Below the pieces are notes generated by a model that was not told the origin of the DNA, did no database searches, and saw nothing but the letters and a program-made list of their open reading frames with translations. Positions 5,876-8,909 of a DNA stretch of 8,909 nt are shown here, one piece after another (within the stretch, counting starts at the first letter, position 1; each line of letters starts with the position of its first letter). A program made the position numbers and the translations under genes. The stretch comes from Chloroflexota bacterium (lineage in GTDB: Bacteria; Chloroflexota; Limnocylindria; Limnocylindrales; CSP1-4): assembly GCA_003158495.1 (NCBI GenBank), contig PMJT01000179.1:35888-44796 (forward strand). Reading direction: 5' to 3'.

Positions 5876-6823
5876 ATGGACTCGACGGCAGTACGACCGG
5901 GGGCGACGAGCGGCAAGCGCAGGCGCAGCGGTCCGCTGGCCTGGGTGAGCCGGGACGGCCTCAGCTCGCTGTTCTTTCTGCTTCCACTCCTCCTGATCTT
6001 CGGGGCCTTCTCCTGGTTCCCGATCCTCCGCTCGTTCGTGATGGCGGTGCAGGAGACCAACCTGGTCTCGACACCCACGTTCGTGGGGCTGGACAACTTC
6101 GCCAACGTTCTCGCGGATCCGCTCTTCGGCAAGGCCATTGGCAACACGGCTTACTTCGCCATTCTGGCGCTGGTCATCGGCTACCCGATGCCGCTCGTGC
6201 TGGCCATCGTCATGAGCGAGACGCGGCGCTTCCGCAGCGTGTACAGCGCCCTCGCCTACCTGCCGGTCGTCGTGCCGCCCGTCGTTGCCGTGCTGTTGTG
6301 GAAGGTCTTCTACCGCGGCGGAACGAACGGCGCGTTCAACTCGATACTCGGCCTCGTCGGTCTCGGGCCGGTCCAATGGCTCGGGGACGCGGCGATGGCG
6401 ATGCCGTCCATCGTGGTAGAGGCCACGTGGGCCGCCTTCGGCGGGACGGTGATCATCTACCTCGCGGCCCTCGTGAGCGTCCCGCCGGAGCTCTACGACG
6501 CGGCCGAGGTTGATGGCGCGAACATCTGGAACAAGATCCGCTACGTGACCCTGCCGCACATGCGCGGGATCCTCTTCATCACGCTGATCCTGCAGTTGAT
6601 CGCCACGGCCCAGATCTTCACGGAGCCTTTCCTGCTGACCGAAGGCGGACCGGCCAACTCGACGACCACGGTCCTCCTGCTCATTTACAACTACGCGTTC
6701 GGGAGCAGCCTGGGCGGCCACTTCGGTGAAGCCGCCGCGCTCAGCTTGATGCTGGCTGCCTTCCTGGGCGTCTTCACAGCCGTCTACTTCTGGCTCACCA
6801 GGTCGTGGAGCACTACCTCATGA
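5876..6823 (+). CDS. Sugar ABC transporter permease, MalF-like
   Basis: This is an inner-membrane subunit of a CUT1-type carbohydrate importer, 315 aa. A basic cytoplasmic tail (GKRRRSG) leads into a first membrane helix near residues 29-48. Further helices lie at about 90-112, 123-143, 178-200, 231-248 and 284-307, the six-helix plan common for this subunit. The EAA loop that docks on the ATPase is at 206-228 (YDAAEVDGANIWNKIRYVTLP, with the conserved G in EVDGA). It also has the usual LLTEGGPANST segment after helix 5. The ATG has only a distant AAAGG (5858-5862, 13 bases away), so translation may be modest. The 3' end overlaps the next permease by four bases. The MalF-like assignment is firm; the transported sugar is not determined. 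Confidence 0.94.
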   Translation: MDSTAVRPGATSGKRRRSGPLAWVSRDGLSSLFFLLPLLLIFGAFSWFPILRSFVMAVQETNLVSTPTFVGLDNFANVLADPLFGKAIGNTAYFAILALVIGYPMPLVLAIVMSETRRFRSVYSALAYLPVVVPPVVAVLLWKVFYRGGTNGAFNSILGLVGLGPVQWLGDAAMAMPSIVVEATWAAFGGTVIIYLAALVSVPPELYDAAEVDGANIWNKIRYVTLPHMRGILFITLILQLIATAQIFTEPFLLTEGGPANSTTTVLLLIYNYAFGSSLGGHFGEAAALSLMLAAFLGVFTAVYFWLTRSWSTTS

Positions 6824-7743
6824 AGCTGCCACTTCGTTCTCGAGGCCGCGGGCTGACCGCCCAATCCGAACAGCGCGGTCTCATCTCGCTGGCCGACTGG
6901 CGCAGCCGGCGTTTCCGCTGGTCGATCCAGACCGTCCACGGCGTGACCCTGGTACTGCTCCTGATCGTGGGCCTCGGGCCGATCCTGTGGCTGGCCAAGG
7001 CGGCTATCACGCCGACGCAGGACACGCTGCGCCAGCCGATGGCCCTGTGGCCGAACGGCTGGGACCTGAACCTGCTCGTCCAGACCTTTACCACGGTCCA
7101 CATCGAGCGCTACTTCATGAACACGGTCTGGATCGCGATCGGGTCGTGGATCTGCCAGATCACGGTCGCGACGACCGCCGGCTACGCCCTGTCGGTCCTG
7201 CGGCCCAAGGGCTCACGGATCATCTACGGCCTGATCCTTGCGACGCTCTTCGTGCCCTCGGTCGTGCTGCTGGTGCCGCTCTACCTGACGGTCCTGGACG
7301 TGCCGATCGTGAACGTCAAGCTGGTCGACACCTTCTGGGCGGTCTGGCTTCCGGCCGGCGCCAGCGCCTTCAACGTCGTGATCATCAAGCGCTTCTTCGA
7401 CAACCTGCCGCGCGAGATCTTCGAGGCGGCCGAGGTCGACGGCGCCGGGCCGTTCCGTCTCTTCTGGTCGATCTGCCTGCCCATGTCGCGCCCGATCATC
7501 GGCGTGGTCTCCGTCTTCGCCGTGATCGCGACCTGGAAGGACTACCTGTGGCCGATGCTGGTCCTGCCGACGCCGGCCAACCAGCCTCTTTCGGTGCGAC
7601 TCCCAACCCTGGAACGCGGGATCCAGCTGGACCTGTTCCTGGCATCGCTCGCGATCGCGACTCTATTCCCGATCGTGCTCTTCTTGATCTTCCAGCGGAT
7701 GTTCCTCAAGGGCGACAACCTCAGCGGGGCGATCAAGGGCTGA
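6820..7743 (+). CDS. Sugar ABC transporter permease, MalG-like
   Basis: This is the second membrane subunit of the importer, 307 aa. After a basic N-terminal tail the first helix is near residues 42-60, and others lie at about 100-122, 134-157, 172-189, 223-240 and 270-291. The EAA loop is at 199-221 (IFEAAEVDGAGPFRLFWSICLP) and the usual YLWPMLVLP block follows at 242-250. ATG 6820 overlaps the upstream TGA as ATGA and has GGAG (6807-6810) nine bases before it. An in-frame GTG at 6805 would add five residues but lacks such support. It ends with the family-typical FLKGDNLSGAIKG tail, which resembles the Q-F-GL-GAVKG ending of many MalG-like proteins. No ATPase gene follows, so the energising subunit must come from elsewhere, perhaps a shared MsiK-type protein. 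Confidence 0.94.
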   Translation: MKLPLRSRGRGLTAQSEQRGLISLADWRSRRFRWSIQTVHGVTLVLLLIVGLGPILWLAKAAITPTQDTLRQPMALWPNGWDLNLLVQTFTTVHIERYFMNTVWIAIGSWICQITVATTAGYALSVLRPKGSRIIYGLILATLFVPSVVLLVPLYLTVLDVPIVNVKLVDTFWAVWLPAGASAFNVVIIKRFFDNLPREIFEAAEVDGAGPFRLFWSICLPMSRPIIGVVSVFAVIATWKDYLWPMLVLPTPANQPLSVRLPTLERGIQLDLFLASLAIATLFPIVLFLIFQRMFLKGDNLSGAIKG

Positions 7744-7786
7744 TATTGGCCGGTGGCCGTGGATGGGCCCGCGACCGCCGGCGCTC

Positions 7787-7819
7787 CAGGTGGGCCGGGA
7801 TTCGGCCCCGGCCCACCTG
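7787..7819. terminator. Strong hairpin after the ABC operon
   Basis: CAGGTGGGCCGGG (7787-7799) and CCCGGCCCACCTG (7807-7819) form a perfect 13-bp stem around a seven-base loop, 44 bases after the last permease stop. Neither strand has a clear T tract after it. Its position at the end of the operon and before a new promoter fits a terminator of the hairpin-only type or a 3' end stabiliser. Confidence 0.6.
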
Positions 7820-7874
7820 CGACTTGCCGTGGCTCCAGCCGTACTGAAGGCTGGCCCGGGCGGGACGTTCGGAC

Positions 7875-7904
7875 TTGGCCGCGGCTTGCACGGGCTCGTA
7901 CGAT
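7875..7904 (+). promoter_or_regulatory. Promoter of the terminal lipoprotein gene
   Basis: TTGGCC (7875-7880) and TACGAT (7899-7904) are 18 bp apart, each matching 4 of 6 consensus bases. The -10 box ends six bases before the GTG at 7911, so the transcript is probably leaderless. No ribosome binding site precedes that GTG. Confidence 0.4.
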
Positions 7905-7911
7905 CGGTACG
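7897..7911. promoter_or_regulatory. Palindrome over the -10 box and start codon
   Basis: CGTAC-GATCG-GTACG has perfect 5-bp arms around a five-base centre and covers the likely -10 box, the start point and the first base of the GTG. A protein bound here would block initiation. No regulator can be named. Confidence 0.3.
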
Positions 7912-8909
7912 TGCGTCTCTCCAGGTATTCACCGCCTTTGAAGACCGCGGCCCTGGCCCTGATCGCCGGGGTAGTCTTTACGGCGTGCGGCAGCGCGGCT
8001 TCGACGAGCACGCCGACGACAACGGCCTCCGGCGCGCCCATCGCCGACGCCACGGCATCGTGGGCTGCCTCGGCGGAGGCGTCCACCTTCGCGACCGACG
8101 GCCCGGCCCCCACCGACTCACCGCAGCCCTCCGCGATCCCAACCGCGACCCCAACCGCAAACCCTACCGCGGTCGCGACCGCCGGCCCGACTAAGGCCCC
8201 GGCGCCGCCGACACAAAAGCCGATTGCGACGGCCGCGGCGCCGTGCTATGTCTTCCCGTCTTCCAACGTGTGGAACCGCCCCGTGTCGGGCCTGCCCGTG
8301 GCCTCCAACTCGGCCGCGATGGTGAGTGCCATCGGCCTCACCGCCTACCTCCACCCGGACTTTGACGCCATCGGCGACGGCATCCCGTACAACATCGTGA
8401 CCTCCGCCACGCCGACGTACACCGTCTCGTTCCAGTACGCGTCCGAGTCCGATCCAGGACCGTACCCGATCCCATCGAACCCCCGGATCGAGGGCGGTTC
8501 GGACCGCCACCTGATTTCGCTCGACCTCGGCCGCTGCAAGCTGTACGAGTTGTATGCCGCTCATCGGGTGGGTTCGGGCTGGGCGGCCGGGTCGGGAGCC
8601 GTATTCGACCTGCGGTCCAACGCGCTCCGTCCCGCGGGCTGGACGAGCGCCGACGCCGCCGGGCTGCCCATCTTCCCCGGCCTCGTCCGCTACGACGAGG
8701 TCCTGGCCGGCTCGATCAACCACGCGATCCGGTTCACGGCACCGAGCACGTGCGGCTATATCTACCCGGCCCGCCACCTGACCGCCAGTCCGTGCTCCAA
8801 CCTGCCGCCCATGGGGCTTCGGCTCCGCCTCAAGGCCTCGGTGGACATCTCCGGCTTCGGGCCGCATGCCAGGGTCGTCCTTACGGCGCTCAAGCGCTAC
8901 GGCATGATC
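7911..8909 (+). CDS. Conserved secreted lipoprotein of unknown function (3' end missing)
   Basis: The frame is open from GTG 7911 to the window end, 333 codons. Residues 1-26 form a lipoprotein signal peptide with hydrophobic core AALALIAGVVFTAC and lipidation Cys26. A Thr/Ala/Pro-rich tether, including a PTATPTANPTA repeat, runs to about residue 110. The folded domain starts at PCYVFPSSNVWN and contains conserved-looking blocks: ESDPGPYPIP (Asp181), SDRHLISLDLGRCKLYELY, LRPAGWTSADAAGLP (from 239), FPGLVRYDEV, INHAIRFT and LPPMGLRLRLKASVDISGF. I recognise these blocks from widespread uncharacterised secreted bacterial proteins, but I know of no assigned activity. Mature cysteines at 112, 209, 281 and 295 could form disulfides outside the cell. 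TTG 7938 is an alternative start that keeps the signal peptide. A hairpin and a separate promoter divide it from the transporter operon, so a functional link is not shown. Confidence 0.85.
   Translation, partial: MRLSRYSPPLKTAALALIAGVVFTACGSAASTSTPTTTASGAPIADATASWAASAEASTFATDGPAPTDSPQPSAIPTATPTANPTAVATAGPTKAPAPPTQKPIATAAAPCYVFPSSNVWNRPVSGLPVASNSAAMVSAIGLTAYLHPDFDAIGDGIPYNIVTSATPTYTVSFQYASESDPGPYPIPSNPRIEGGSDRHLISLDLGRCKLYELYAAHRVGSGWAAGSGAVFDLRSNALRPAGWTSADAAGLPIFPGLVRYDEVLAGSINHAIRFTAPSTCGYIYPARHLTASPCSNLPPMGLRLRLKASVDISGFGPHARVVLTALKRYGMI

Noticed and set aside
5822..6721. Long open frame of about 299 codons on the minus strand opposite the first permease
   Set aside because: The plus strand encodes a clear MalF-like permease there. 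The antisense product is Arg/Glu/His-rich with no family motifs, a usual by-product of GC-biased codon use.
8139..8170. Short repeats in the lipoprotein tether (ACCGCG-A/ACCGCA units)
   Set aside because: They encode a low-complexity Pro/Thr/Ala linker and are explained by protein composition, not by a DNA repeat element.

Overview
This is a GC-rich bacterial chromosome segment. It holds one carbohydrate-uptake and breakdown locus and the start of an unrelated-looking secreted lipoprotein gene. Third-position GC is strong, GTG starts are frequent, lipoproteins carry Thr/Pro/Ala-rich 'TPT' linkers, and the LacI and GH13 proteins resemble those of actinobacterial alpha-glucoside clusters. This suggests a high-GC monoderm: Actinomycetota, or a high-GC Chloroflexota lineage, with a slight lean to Chloroflexota because of the PT-rich lipoprotein linkers. 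The taxonomic placement is inference.

Layout: (1) positions 1-1043, minus strand, a glycoside hydrolase family 3 (beta-glucosidase type) gene whose 3' end lies outside the window. (2) 1044-1171, a divergent regulatory region. (3) 1172-2179, plus strand, a LacI-family repressor. (4) 2180-2485, a 306-base gap with a weak hairpin after lacI, a local AT-rich stretch, a near-perfect 15-bp palindrome (likely operator) and a probable promoter. (5) 2486-4246, a cytoplasmic GH13 alpha-glucosidase-type enzyme. (6) 4340-5797, a solute-binding lipoprotein. (7) 5876-6823 and 6820-7743, two CUT1-type sugar ABC permeases joined by an ATGA overlap. (8) 7744-7910, a gap with a strong hairpin and a promoter-like element. 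(9) 7911 to the end, a lipoprotein of a conserved but functionally unassigned family, cut by the window edge.

Working model: the binding protein and the two permeases import a glucoside. The ATPase is not encoded here and is probably supplied in trans, as with MsiK-type shared ATPases. The GH13 enzyme cleaves alpha-glucosidic bonds in the cytoplasm, and the divergent GH3 enzyme, which also lacks a signal peptide, cleaves beta-linked substrates. The LacI regulator most likely represses both directions until it binds sugar. The most interesting signals are regulatory: the operator candidates, a repeated TANNAT-N6-RTG geometry that suggests leaderless transcripts, a two-codon reading frame with an excellent ribosome binding site at the GH13 stop codon, and a long hairpin between the binding-protein and permease genes. 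I found no mobile element, CRISPR array, tRNA or rRNA. The coding content is a recognisable sugar-utilisation cluster rather than a new system.
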